A stretch of DNA of 64,000 bases, from contig JAUZRR010000007.1 in assembly GCA_030950285.1 (NCBI GenBank), positions 1 through 64,000 of the forward strand. The letters are read 5' to 3'. The notes under the pieces are model-generated. The model worked only from the letters and a program-made list of their open reading frames with translations. It was not told where the DNA came from and did not search any database. Below are positions 8,694 through 18,800 of the stretch, piece by piece. The stretch comes from Planctomycetota bacterium. GTDB lineage: Bacteria > Planctomycetota > Phycisphaerae > Phycisphaerales > UBA1924. The position numbers and the translations under genes are program-made. Position 1 is the first letter of the stretch. Each line of letters begins with the position of its first letter.

Positions 8694-9722
8694 ATGGACA
8701 TGAAAAATCACAAAGTATGTATGGTCACGCAGTGGTGTGCCGCAATGCTCGCTTTCTGCGCTGTCCTCAGTGGTGCCTGCCGTGTTACTGCAGGGCCACA
8801 GGAGGCAGACGAGATTCGCGAATGGTGCGCACCATTTCTTTCCGTTGAGGGCGTAGATGTACTGTGGCGCTATGACATGGTCACGCCTCCAGGTGTTCTC
8901 GCTGGCCCGCCTTATCGTGAACGGCTGGTTAGTTGTTGGGATATCGGACTGCTTGTTGAGACAGGGGGCGGCATCCATAGGCGTCCGGGTGATGGTCGCG
9001 GTAAAGCTGAGTATGAGTTTTCCGCTCAAGTGTCAGTAACGAGACCCACACAGGCCCGGACGTCGCTCGGCTGGATCCCCGGCACACTAACAAAACCATC
9101 GCTCCGGCGAGAGCCTGTCGAGTTTGCTGATGATCGCCGAATGCGCATCGTTCTGAGTGAGTATCTTATTGCAAACTATCTTATTGCAGAGGTGCCCGTT
9201 GCGATGCTGGAAACAGCCAGTTGGACCGGGCGCGGAGAAAACGCAAAGCTCTCGCTGGTTACAGAGTGGTATGATTTTTTGTGGGCACGTGATGAATCTT
9301 CTTTGCACATTATTTCTATTATTGCAAAGCAGAAAAACGGCAACATCCTGTACCGGCAAGAGTTTGATGAGCACAGGATGGAACCGACTCTCGGGGGCGA
9401 AGTCGCGTCAAAGCGGAGAATGTTCGTTCTTTCGGAGGATGACGAGTCGTATTTGCAGCACGTCAATACCGCTGTCTTGGAGGAAATAGCGTTTCTTGCC
9501 GAGGTTCCCAGAGGGTTCGCTGAACTGGATACATCAAACGCCATGACCATCGATCTTGCAGCGGGCATTGTGTATGACGACGCTGGCAATAAAGTTGGCA
9601 AGATCATGAAGCCAACCGAAGATACGCAACCGCTCAACTGGTTCGCGATCGTCGGCATCGTTGGATGCGGTGTAATTGTTGGCGGCGGTACGTTGTGGTG
9701 GCTGCGGCACCGCGCCGGATGA
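8694..9722 (+). CDS. Exported protein with C-terminal membrane anchor, unknown
   Basis: Protein of about 342 residues: an N-terminal hydrophobic segment (signal peptide or anchor ending SGACRVTA), a large extracytoplasmic domain and a C-terminal transmembrane helix (WFAIVGIVGCGVIVGGG) followed by a short basic tail (LRHRAG). The SGAC sequence is only a poor lipobox. I recognise no domain. Two in-frame ATGs (8694 and 8700) are possible; no ribosome site decides. GC content and codon use (many A/T-ending codons) differ from the rest of the window. Its stop overlaps the next start (ATGA), so it is translationally coupled to the MauE-like gene. Confidence 0.75.
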   Translation: MDMKNHKVCMVTQWCAAMLAFCAVLSGACRVTAGPQEADEIREWCAPFLSVEGVDVLWRYDMVTPPGVLAGPPYRERLVSCWDIGLLVETGGGIHRRPGDGRGKAEYEFSAQVSVTRPTQARTSLGWIPGTLTKPSLRREPVEFADDRRMRIVLSEYLIANYLIAEVPVAMLETASWTGRGENAKLSLVTEWYDFLWARDESSLHIISIIAKQKNGNILYRQEFDEHRMEPTLGGEVASKRRMFVLSEDDESYLQHVNTAVLEEIAFLAEVPRGFAELDTSNAMTIDLAAGIVYDDAGNKVGKIMKPTEDTQPLNWFAIVGIVGCGVIVGGGTLWWLRHRAG

Positions 9723-10225
9723 ACCGTGCTCAGGCATATCGCGTCCTCGCAAGGCTGATCTGTTTCGGTTTCGCGGCGATGTTCGGGTATGCCGCATGGC
9801 AGAAGGGCTTGCAACTCGACCGCTTTGCCGCCGAGCTTCGGCTTCACGGCGTGCTCCCGCTGAATCTGTTGGACGATGCCCCCACGGCTATCGTGTGGGC
9901 CGAGTGGGTGCTTGCCTCGATCATGGGCCTTGGTGTGTTCTCCCGCCATGTGCGTGCAGTCGCGACACCCGCACTCGTCGGCCTGCTCGTGAGCATGACG
10001 CTCTACCTGACCCTCGTTGGGGTGACCAAAGGGATGCACCTCAGCTGCGGCTGCGCCGGGCAGATCGAGGTGTCTGTCGGGACCGCCATACTCCGCAACG
10101 TGGTGTTGCTCGGTTTGGCTGGCGTGCTAGTCTGGTCAGAAGGCCGTTCTGCCCGTATTGTGTCCGGTGATTCAGATGCAACAAACGCGATCACTCATCA
10201 CCCCAAAACCGGCAGCTTCTTATAA
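9719..10225 (+). CDS. MauE/DoxX-like redox-associated membrane protein
   Basis: Protein of 168 residues with four hydrophobic segments. YLTLVGVTKGMHLSCGCAG, with Cys110 and Cys112, matches the MauE-type pattern, whose founding member is needed for maturation of a disulfide-rich methylamine dehydrogenase subunit. This suggests a thiol/quinone-linked role in oxidative folding outside the cytoplasm, inferred from the family. The first codon overlaps the stop of the preceding gene. The last 28 bases overlap the 3' end of the convergent DUF1501 gene. Context suggests it serves the exported Cys-rich product two genes upstream. Confidence 0.8.
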   Translation: MNRAQAYRVLARLICFGFAAMFGYAAWQKGLQLDRFAAELRLHGVLPLNLLDDAPTAIVWAEWVLASIMGLGVFSRHVRAVATPALVGLLVSMTLYLTLVGVTKGMHLSCGCAGQIEVSVGTAILRNVVLLGLAGVLVWSEGRSARIVSGDSDATNAITHHPKTGSFL

Positions 10226-11526
10226 CTCTTCTCCAGGATCGCCTTGCTGTCCGCGCTCAGCCAATCCTCAAGAATCCCCGCGTACACACTGCGGAAGTCG
10301 ATCTTGTATTTCAGGTCCCCGTCGTCGAGGTCCGACAGCGACGGGTGGTTGCCGATGACGCCCGGCCTGACCATCGGCCCGACCAGGAACATCGGCGCCG
10401 CCGTCCCGTGGTCGGTGCCCCCCGAGGCGTTCTGCGCGACCCGCCGTCCGAACTCGCTGAACACCATCGTCATCACCCGGCTGTCGTTCTCGCTGGCTTT
10501 GAGGTCCTGATAGAACGCCCGCATCGCCGTCGCGTAGGTCTGCAGCAGCTGGGCGTGCCGTCCGTTCGACCCGCCCTGCCCGGCGTGGGTGTCAAAACCG
10601 CCCAGCGAAACGTAATACACCCGCGTCTTGAGACCCGCCCGGATCATGCTCGCGACCATCGCCAGGTCGCGCCCCAGCGTGTTGCCCGGATACTGCGCGA
10701 GAGGCGCCTGCCGCACCGCCTTGCGGATGAGGTCGCTCGAGACCTGCGCATCCAGCGCCGTCCGCATGAGAAACCCAGCCGCCGAGTCGGCATCAACACC
10801 CTCGTGCACACCCTGCGTCGTCAGCGAGGCGTACGGCTCGGCGAGCGACTCGTGCACGTCCTTGCCCGTCCATCGAAAGAGGTCGGGCGTTTCAAACGAC
10901 ACCGGCTTGGCTTTGCGCCCCTGCATCGCCAGCGGCGCCTCGCGCCCGATCGCGATGGTGGGCTGCCCGCTGACTTCGGGCGTGGGCACCGAGCCGTCGG
11001 GCGTCCCCGACTCCCCCTTGCCGTAGCCGCAACACTCGGCATCCACATACCGCCCCAGCCACCCGTCGCCGGTGCCCGAAGTGTCCGCGGTGTGCCAGAT
11101 ATCCATGCTCTTAAAGTGCGATCGGTTGGGGTTCGGATAGCCCACCCCCTGAATCACCGAGAGCATCCCGTCGTCGTAGAGTTCCTTGAACGCCTGCAAG
11201 CCCGGGTGCAGCCCGACGTCGCTGTTTGTGCCGAGCCGCAGCACCCGGTCCGCCGGGATGCCGATCCCCTGGCGACGCCGGTAATAGTTATCATCGCGGA
11301 ACGGCACGACGTTGTTCAGCCCGTCGTTGCCGCCACCGAGTTGGAGCACGACCAGGATGCGGTCCTCGTCGACCCCTGGGATCGACCCCATCCCCTCAGC
11401 CGCCATCGGCAGCCCGAACGCCGAGCGCTGGATGAATGCCGGCAGCGTGAGCGAGGCCGACGCGAGCGTCAGCCCGGTTCCCAGAAAGTGCCGTCTTGTG
11501 TACGCGTTGGCGTTGTGCAGGTCCAT
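10198..11526 (-). CDS. DUF1501 family Tat-exported protein
   Basis: Protein of 442 residues with a twin-arginine signal at the N-terminus (RRHFLGTGLTLASASLTLPAF, arginines 11-12). The body has the DUF1501 features: LQLGGGNDGLNNVVP, HFKSMDIWHTAD, YYVSLGGFDTHAGQ and FSEFGRRVAQNASGGTDHGTAAPMF. The fold is related to alkaline phosphatases and sulfatases, so a metal-dependent hydrolase exported to the periplasm is likely, with unknown substrate. GAGGC precedes the ATG. It lies 84 bases downstream of the DUF1800 gene, the usual planctomycete pairing. Confidence 0.93.
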   Translation of the reverse strand: MDLHNANAYTRRHFLGTGLTLASASLTLPAFIQRSAFGLPMAAEGMGSIPGVDEDRILVVLQLGGGNDGLNNVVPFRDDNYYRRRQGIGIPADRVLRLGTNSDVGLHPGLQAFKELYDDGMLSVIQGVGYPNPNRSHFKSMDIWHTADTSGTGDGWLGRYVDAECCGYGKGESGTPDGSVPTPEVSGQPTIAIGREAPLAMQGRKAKPVSFETPDLFRWTGKDVHESLAEPYASLTTQGVHEGVDADSAAGFLMRTALDAQVSSDLIRKAVRQAPLAQYPGNTLGRDLAMVASMIRAGLKTRVYYVSLGGFDTHAGQGGSNGRHAQLLQTYATAMRAFYQDLKASENDSRVMTMVFSEFGRRVAQNASGGTDHGTAAPMFLVGPMVRPGVIGNHPSLSDLDDGDLKYKIDFRSVYAGILEDWLSADSKAILEKSYKKLPVLG

Positions 11527-11610
11527 GGTGTTGCCTCGGGTCGTTGGATTTCGGACAGGCCTCGTGGGCTTCTACCGTCTTCGGCTTGTCGGGGTTCAGG
11601 TCGTGGGGGT

Positions 11611-13131
11611 TCAGGTCAGTTGATACTCGGGCATCGCAGTAATCAGGAGCAGCAACCCCGTGATCATATCGTCTGTCAGTTCTCCGCCGGTGCGCTGCGT
11701 AAGCCCGGCCAGTTCTGCGCGGGCCTTCTCCGGGGCGTGCCCGATCGTAAAGCGAAGAAGATACTCGATCACCCGGGTCGGGTCCTTCGCCGCCGCCGGG
11801 TCCGCAGCTCGGAGCTGACCCAGCACAGCGCTGGGGTCAAACCGCTGTTCGTCGGCCAGCGCGTCGTATCCCCGAGGTGTCTTCCCCGTCAGCAGATACG
11901 CCAGAATGTTTTGCCGCACATACAACGTCGAGGTGTTGATCCAGCTCCGCTCGCCGTCCCACCCCGCGACGCTCGGCGGGAAGAAAATGTTCTGCCCCAT
12001 CAGCGATAACGCATCGAGCAGGATGTTCAGGTCACGCACCGGCGTCCGCAGCGAACGGATCGAGCCGACGATCAGCTCGACCGGGCTCTTGATCCGCTGG
12101 TTCACCACCGCGTCAGAATAGAAGTGCTCGCTCAGAAACAGTTTCTTGAGCACCGGGCCGAGGTTGTACTTGGTCCGCCGCAGCAGGCTCGCCAACTCCC
12201 GGAGTGCTCGAGCCTGTTGGCGTTCGATCGTTCCGGACTCGGGCACGTCGGCCGCGAAAAACTTGTAGAGCTTCCGCGAGATAAAGCTCGCGCACGCCGG
12301 CTGGGCGAGAATGGTGTCGACAAAGTCGTCCCCGTCCATGTTGCTCGCCCGGCCCAGGATCCGCTTGGCCCCGTTGTCGTGGCTCTTCTGCACAAACACG
12401 AACCGGTCGTCCTCGAACGTGTACCCCGTCAACGCCCGCGCACCCTCTTTGATGTCCTGCTCGGAATAGTTCCCGACACCCAGCCCGAACAGTTCCATCA
12501 GCTCCCGCGCCAGGTTCTCGTTCGGCTTGTTCTTGCGGCTGTCGTTGTTGTCAAGATACTCAAGCATCGCCGGGTCGCGGATCACCTGGTGCATCAGCGC
12601 CCCGAAGTTCCCCACCGCGTGCGTGCGGTAAAGAACATTCTGCATGAACATGTGGTAGCTGTCCTCGATCGTCCGGTAGCTTGTCGCAAAGTGCCCGTGC
12701 CAGAACAGCGTCATCTTCTCTTCCAAAGGGCGCGGCGTCTCGATCAGCCGCGTCAGCCACCACTGCTGAATCTCACGCATCTGCGTGCGGTCCGCAGCCT
12801 GCCGACGCTGACGTTCAAGCCGCAGCCGCGCAAGCCCCTCCTCGTCGTTGGTCTGCCGCGCACGCCGATAGCGGGCCCGGGTCTCTTCGGTGGGCGGCCC
12901 CATGATCGAGCTCGAGAACGCCGCACCATCCACCGGATACTTGGGCGCGTTCCGCAGATCAACCAGGTAATCAACCGCCCGCTCCGGCCCCCACTCGACC
13001 AGGGTCTGAATCTGGGCGGGAGTCCCCCCAAACCCCGCCCGAAGCAGCAGGTGCCGCGCCTGGTCATACCCGAACGATTCCCTGCGGATCGGGGTCAGTG
13101 CCGTCGATGTCGTTGTCTCGGCTTCGGGCAT
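11611..13131 (-). CDS. DUF1800 family protein
   Basis: Protein of 506 residues. The DUF1800 pattern is clear: HLLLRAGFGGTPAQI near the start, MTLFWHGHFATSY, ENLARELMELFGLGVGNYSEQDIKEGARALTGY, and FFPPSVAGWDGERSWINTSTL near the end. The frame opens at 13167, but ATG 13131 is chosen because GGAGG lies five bases before it. The function is not established; it is almost always encoded beside a DUF1501 protein and the two are thought to act together. It is the first gene of that pair here. Confidence 0.93.
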   Translation of the reverse strand: MPEAETTTSTALTPIRRESFGYDQARHLLLRAGFGGTPAQIQTLVEWGPERAVDYLVDLRNAPKYPVDGAAFSSSIMGPPTEETRARYRRARQTNDEEGLARLRLERQRRQAADRTQMREIQQWWLTRLIETPRPLEEKMTLFWHGHFATSYRTIEDSYHMFMQNVLYRTHAVGNFGALMHQVIRDPAMLEYLDNNDSRKNKPNENLARELMELFGLGVGNYSEQDIKEGARALTGYTFEDDRFVFVQKSHDNGAKRILGRASNMDGDDFVDTILAQPACASFISRKLYKFFAADVPESGTIERQQARALRELASLLRRTKYNLGPVLKKLFLSEHFYSDAVVNQRIKSPVELIVGSIRSLRTPVRDLNILLDALSLMGQNIFFPPSVAGWDGERSWINTSTLYVRQNILAYLLTGKTPRGYDALADEQRFDPSAVLGQLRAADPAAAKDPTRVIEYLLRFTIGHAPEKARAELAGLTQRTGGELTDDMITGLLLLITAMPEYQLT

Positions 13132-13374
13132 AGTCGCCTCCTCGGGCTGTGTTCCCACCGGCGGCACAACTCAATCCGCCCGGTCAGAGAGCACAACGCG
13201 GCACCCGGCTCGGGATTGCCCGCGCCATCCGGCATCCACGCTGCAATGCAGTATGCATCGGATCGCCAGCCGATACCAGCGCAACGTCTCTCCAAAACGA
13301 TTGGTGATTTTGCGCCAAAGGTTGCAGCACCGAACACGGGGTCCTGCCCTGCCCCTTCAGCCCGGCCCGTCAGA

Positions 13375-14805
13375 TCAGGCTTCGCCCGCCCGCGCAGCCC
13401 GGTGCAGACGCCGAGCCCACGCCCAACCAAGCATCACCAGCACCAGATAAATCGCGCCGTTGAACTGGTGGATCGTGGCGGTCACAGCCTCGGCAAGAGG
13501 CACCGCGGTCGCCCCCGCGAGCTCGTCGGCGGTCGGGATCCCCTCGCGGGTGTCCGCCGTCATCACACCCAGCAACGCCACCCACCCAAGCACGAACTGC
13601 AACCCCACCACAACGAGTATCCCGGTCCCGATCCCGCGAACCCGAGCGGCCACCGACATCATCTGCTCACGGTGCTCACGAGCGAACCGACTCAGCGCAG
13701 CCCCCGCGAGAATCGCGAACGTCACCACCACGAACGCCAGCCCGATATGCGTAAAAAGCACGTGCGACGCGCCCGGATTCCCATCCCGACGCAGGTGCCG
13801 GTAGATCGAACCAAGCACCAGCTGCAGCAGCGAAGTGTGCAACGCCGCCGTCGCCAGCAACCGCAACGGGCGGGTCCGCAGCCCGGCCAGTGACGGCAGA
13901 TCGCGGTACCGAGGAGCCATCCACAGCGCCAGCGTCGCGGCAAACGCCATGACCACCTGACCGAACGCCCCGTGCAACGCACCCAAAACCGGGCTGTTCT
14001 CCACCACCCGGTAGCCGCCGACCAGGCCCTGAATCACCACCGCGACCAGAAGCCCCGTCGTCCACGCCCCGAACCGCTTTCGCGCACTCGGATTCAGCAC
14101 AACCACAAACCACAGCGTCAGCGTGCAGAAACCAGCGAGCGTCCCGAAAAGACGATGCGAATGCTCCAGGAAAATCCTTGGGTGCGATTGCAGCGACTTG
14201 GGATACAAAAACATGTTCGCGCCAAACGTGTCCGGCCAGCCCCGAACCGCCATCCCGCTCTCGGTACTTGTCACCATCCCACCCAGCAAAACCAACGGCA
14301 CGAACGAGGCCGCCACAACGGCCGCCAGTCTCGAAAGCCAGGGGTTATCAAGGGCGTCAGGCAGGCTCGGACGCCTGGAAGCAGCGCCAGCAAGGGCCGC
14401 CCCGGCCGCGCCCATCACGCCCCCGAGCACGACAAACCCAAGCCCGAACAGCCACGCCGTCGGCTTGAGAGGGACAACCCCGTCGGCAAACAGTGCCGGG
14501 TCAGGCTGTTCAACAAGCGTCGAAGCGAACGCCATCAGGCTGACCAACGCCGTCAGCACCCCCGCGAGTGTCGCGACCGGAAGCCCCGGCCGCGCGAGCC
14601 TCGCCCCGAGCATCGTAAACGCAAGCCACGCCACAAGCACCGTCGGAACGACGACCGCCTGCGGCAGGTGCAACGCCGGCAGGCTCAGGCCAAACCAGAC
14701 CATCCACAACCCCACCGTCACCCCGAGGCCAAGGGTTAGCACCCGGGCGGGTTGAAGATCGAGTCCGGGCTTTCCGTGCGCTTCGACTGTGTTGTGCTTG
14801 GTCAT
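13375..14805 (-). CDS. ctaA: Heme A synthase (COX15/CtaA family)
   Basis: Integral membrane enzyme that oxidises the C8 methyl of heme O to give heme A for the caa3 oxidase. The protein has 476 residues, longer than the bacterial norm because about four extra hydrophobic segments precede the core. The core has GGMVTSTESGMAVRGWPDTFG, the heme histidines in FLEHSHRLFGTLAGF, ALHGAFGQ, FTHIGLA and IHQFNGAIY. It is divergent from the complex III/oxidase operon that needs its product. No heme O synthase (ctaB) is present in the window. Confidence 0.92.
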   Translation of the reverse strand: MTKHNTVEAHGKPGLDLQPARVLTLGLGVTVGLWMVWFGLSLPALHLPQAVVVPTVLVAWLAFTMLGARLARPGLPVATLAGVLTALVSLMAFASTLVEQPDPALFADGVVPLKPTAWLFGLGFVVLGGVMGAAGAALAGAASRRPSLPDALDNPWLSRLAAVVAASFVPLVLLGGMVTSTESGMAVRGWPDTFGANMFLYPKSLQSHPRIFLEHSHRLFGTLAGFCTLTLWFVVVLNPSARKRFGAWTTGLLVAVVIQGLVGGYRVVENSPVLGALHGAFGQVVMAFAATLALWMAPRYRDLPSLAGLRTRPLRLLATAALHTSLLQLVLGSIYRHLRRDGNPGASHVLFTHIGLAFVVVTFAILAGAALSRFAREHREQMMSVAARVRGIGTGILVVVGLQFVLGWVALLGVMTADTREGIPTADELAGATAVPLAEAVTATIHQFNGAIYLVLVMLGWAWARRLHRAARAGEA

Positions 14806-14973
14806 CTGGCCGATGGTATGCTCCGCGCGATGTGTCCTGTTGCCGGCGACGTGCAGAATCGGTGCGACACGGTCTCAATTTTGGTGCAGATTGTCCTCAA
14901 GGGTTGACAAAACCCATCGAGCGCGCGGACGGTTGTCTCCCTCGCGCCGCCGGGCGTATTCCGGCCGCGTGCA

Positions 14974-14988
14974 ATATTCGTCGAATAT
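14974..14988. promoter_or_regulatory. Perfect AT-rich inverted repeat, possible operator
   Basis: ATATTCG T CGAATAT is a perfect 7+1+7 palindrome in the 259-base gap between ctaA and the respiratory operon. It is unusually AT-rich for this window and lies about 75 bases before the operon's first start codon. A TTGACA (14904-14909) lies upstream but has no convincing -10 partner. The regulator is unknown. Confidence 0.35.
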
Positions 14989-15064
14989 CGCCCGTTTGCT
15001 GGCGCGAAATGCGTTTGATCGGCCTATCACCCCCCTTGCAGATGCACTGGGGAAGGAGCGCAGC

Positions 15065-15760
15065 GTGTCGTTGATGTTCCCAAAATGGATGAACGCACTC
15101 CCGACATTGGGGGCGGTCGCGTCGATGGGCGGTGTACTCACCGTCATCGCCGGCTTCTGGTACTGGGCAACGCCCAGCTTCTTTGAAGTCGGCTACGAAC
15201 CGATCCAGCCCGGATCCGGCTTCAGCCACAAGGTCCATGCCGGAAAGCTCGGCATCGACTGCCGCTACTGCCACTCCAACGTCGAAAAATCACCCGAAGC
15301 AAACATCCCTGCCGTCGATACCTGCTACGCCTGCCACGGACAGGGGAGGGTCAGCCCCGCACGCTCGACCGCCTCAGACGAAAAAGTCCAGTTCATCCGT
15401 GACGCCTACGAGAGCGACGAGTCCATCGAGTGGCGACGCGTCCACAAGCTGCCCGACTACGTCCGAAACTTCCCGCACCATGTCCATGTCAAAGCCGGCG
15501 TCAGCTGCTTCAGCTGCCACGGCCAGATCATGTCCATGCCCGTCGTCCGCCAGGAACAAAGCCTCAGCATGAGCTGGTGCCTCGACTGCCACCGTCACCC
15601 CGAAGCCGCGATGGTCCCGCAGGACAAAGTCACCGACCTCATCTGGGTGCAAGGCGAGCTCCAGGCACGCGGCGACGGCCACGGCACCGTCAACACCTCG
15701 GACCTCCGCGACAGGCTCTGGGCCGCACCTCCGGTGGCGTGCGGCGCGTGCCACCAGTGA
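15065..15760 (+). CDS. actA: Alternative complex III, pentaheme cytochrome c ActA
   Basis: Membrane-anchored multiheme cytochrome c of the quinol-oxidising alternative complex III. Five CxxCH sites are present: residues 66 (CRYCH), 87 (CYACH), 148 (CFSCH), 172 (CLDCH) and 226 (CGACH), the number known for ActA. One transmembrane segment lies near the N-terminus (about 17-37). I chose GTG 15065 because AAGGAG ends six bases before it; the ATG at 15074 would be too far from that site. The protein is 231 residues. It is the first gene of the operon. Confidence 0.92.
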   Translation: MSLMFPKWMNALPTLGAVASMGGVLTVIAGFWYWATPSFFEVGYEPIQPGSGFSHKVHAGKLGIDCRYCHSNVEKSPEANIPAVDTCYACHGQGRVSPARSTASDEKVQFIRDAYESDESIEWRRVHKLPDYVRNFPHHVHVKAGVSCFSCHGQIMSMPVVRQEQSLSMSWCLDCHRHPEAAMVPQDKVTDLIWVQGELQARGDGHGTVNTSDLRDRLWAAPPVACGACHQ

Positions 15761-15830
15761 TGTGCAACAGCCACTCCGCCCCGTTGGTGTCAGGATTCTT
15801 CGCCAAGACAGAGCAGAAGCGAGAGCAAGC

Positions 15831-18800
15831 ATGACGCAGGATCAGTGCCCTTCAACACGCAAGGAGCGGCCGGTAGACCTCACCGCAAACGTCGGCACAC
15901 CCTCCGGCAGGGCGTACTGGCGCAGCGTCGACGACTACGCCCAGACCGGGGAGTTCCGCGAGTTCGTCGAACGGGAGTTCCCCGGCGGCGCCTCAGAGCT
16001 CCTCGACACCTCACGCCGCGACTTCGTCAAGCTCATGGGCGCAAGCGTCGCCCTCGCCGGCGCCGCAACCATCCCCGGCTGCCGACGCCCCGACCACAAA
16101 ATCATGCCCTACTCGGCCGACGTTCCCGAGAACGTCATCCCCGGCAAGCCCCTCTTCTACGCCACCAGCATGCCCATCCCCGGAGGCGGCGCAGAAGGGC
16201 TCCTCGTCGAGACCCACGAAGGACGCCCCACAAAGGTCGAAGGCAACCCCCTCCACCCCAACAACCGCGGCCGATGCAGCCCCCACGCCATGGCCGGCCC
16301 GCTCACCATCTACGACCCCGACCGCCTTATGTACCCGGTCTACAACAACCCCGTCCGAGGCCGGGTCGACGCCACCTGGGACGATTTCAAAGCCTGGAGC
16401 CACGACCACCTCGAGCCCTACCGGGGCAACGGCAACGGGCTCGCGTTCCTGGTCGAGCCCAAGAGTTCCCCCGCGTGGGACGCCGCCAAAGCCAGGATCA
16501 GCAAAGAGTTCCCCAGCGCCCGCTGGATCAGCTACCTCCCCGCCGGCAACGACGCTGCCAACGAGGGCTCCCGCCTCGCGTTCGGCTCCCCCATGCGCGA
16601 GGTCTTCGACTTCACCGACGCCCGCGTCATCGTCGCGTTGGACCGCGATTTCACCGCAGGCGAAGCCGGCGCGATCTCCAACGCCCGAGGCTTCGGCGCT
16701 CGCCGCCGCGTCTGGAAGTCCACCGACCAGATGTGCCGCCTTTACGCGGTCGAACCGATGCACACCGGCGTCGGGATGCTCGCCGACCACCACGTCCGGC
16801 TCGCCCCCTCGCAGATCCCCGCGTTCGCCGTCGCCCTCGCCAAGGCGGTCCTTGCCAAGCGCGACAACGCGACACTCCGCGCCGCCCTCGCAGGCGTCGC
16901 CGACCCCGACACCGCCGCCTTCGACGCCCTGCCCACCGCGACCCAAGGCCACACCTTCATCGACCTGCTCGCAGACGACCTGGTCAGCCGTGAACACCTG
17001 GGGCACTCGCTCATCGTCGCGGGCGACTCCCAGCCCGCCGCGGTCCACGCTCTGGTCCACGCCCTCAACGCCGCCCTGGGCAACGTCGGCAACACCGTCC
17101 GCTACGCCGAGGTGAAGGGTGATCTCGCTGCCCCCCGGCTCGCCGGCATCCGCTCGCTCGCCCGCGACATGGCCGCCGGGAGCGTCAAGACGCTGGTCTG
17201 CCTCAACGTCAATCCTGTCTTCGACGCCCCCGCCGACACCGACTTTGCCGCCGCGTTCGCCAAGGTCAAGCACACCATCTGCCTCTCGGTCGGCGCCAAC
17301 GAAACTGCCGCCGCTGCGACATGGTCGCTCAACGGCGCCCACTGGCTCGAGTCCTGGGGCGACACCACAAGCCACGACGGCACCGTCGCACCCACCCAAC
17401 CGATGATCGCCCCGCTCTACGAGCCCGCGATGAGCGATATCGAGTTCCTCGCGTTCCTCGCCGGCGACGACAACGCCGACGGGCACGACCTCGTCCAGCA
17501 CGCCTGGGCCCGGGTCATGGGCAAACGCACGACCGATCCGGAGTTCACCAGCGCCTGGCGGCTCGCGCTCCGCGACGGCTTCGTCCGCCTCTCCGGCGGC
17601 GATCTCGCGGTCCCCAAAGTCCAAGCCGGCAAAGTCGCAACCGCCCTCGCCAAGACCCCCATGCACGACGCACCAAGCGAGACCGCTCTCGACGTCGTCT
17701 TCGTCACCGGGAGCATCGGCGACGGCCGCTACGCAAACAACGGCTGGTTGCAAGAAATGCCCCACCCCGTCACCAAAGTCGTCTGGGACAACCCCGTCGT
17801 CGTCAGCCCCGCCACCGCCCGCGCGCTCAACGTCACGCCCGACAGCTACACAAAACGCCAGCAGCCGCACGCCCGCATGGCAACCCTCTCCGTCGGCGGC
17901 CGCTCCATGCAGCTGCCCGTCTGGATCTGCCCGGGCATGGCAGACAACGTCGCGGTCGTCACCCTCGGCTACGGCCGTGAGACCGCCGGGCTCGTCGGCA
18001 ACGGCGTCGGGTTCAACACCTACGCACTCCGCAACGCCGCCGACGGGATGACCCTCCGCAGCGCAACACTCGAACGCACCGGCAAGTCCTACCCCATCTC
18101 CAGCACCCAGAACCACTGGTCCCTCGAAAGCCGCACCACGCTCGTCCGCTGGCTCGACAAGCCCGCGTGGGAAACCCACGCCGGCAAAGCCGAAGCGACC
18201 GATTCCCACGGCATCGTCCAGGATGTCTACGACACCGCCGGAGACGACAACGCCCTCTCCGTCGCAGAACAACTCGGCGAACTCACGCACACCCCCGCAA
18301 ACCTCTCCCTCTACGACAACCCCTTCAACGAAGGACGCGGCAACGCCGAGACCGGCGCAGACTACGCAAAGGGGCCGCAGTGGGGGATGACCATCGACCT
18401 GGCCTCCTGCACCGGATGCAGCGCCTGCACCATCGCCTGCCAGAGCGAAAACAACATCCCCGTCGTCGGCAAAAAAGAAGTCGCCAAAGGCCGCGAGATG
18501 CACTGGATCCGCATCGACCGCTACTTCGTCGGCGACCTCGACGAGCCCGAGCGCGTCGTCAACCAGCCCGTCGGCTGCGTCCAGTGCGAGAACGCACCGT
18601 GCGAAACAGTCTGTCCCGTCACCGCGACCGTCCACGACCGCGAGGGGCTCAACGTCATGGTCTACAACCGCTGCATCGGCACGCGGTACTGCATGAACAA
18701 CTGCCCATACAAAGCGCGACGGTTCAACTTCTTCGACTACGCCCAGGCCAAGTTCAACGGCGGGCTCGACCCCAAGTACGTCCCCGAGGGCATCCGAAAC

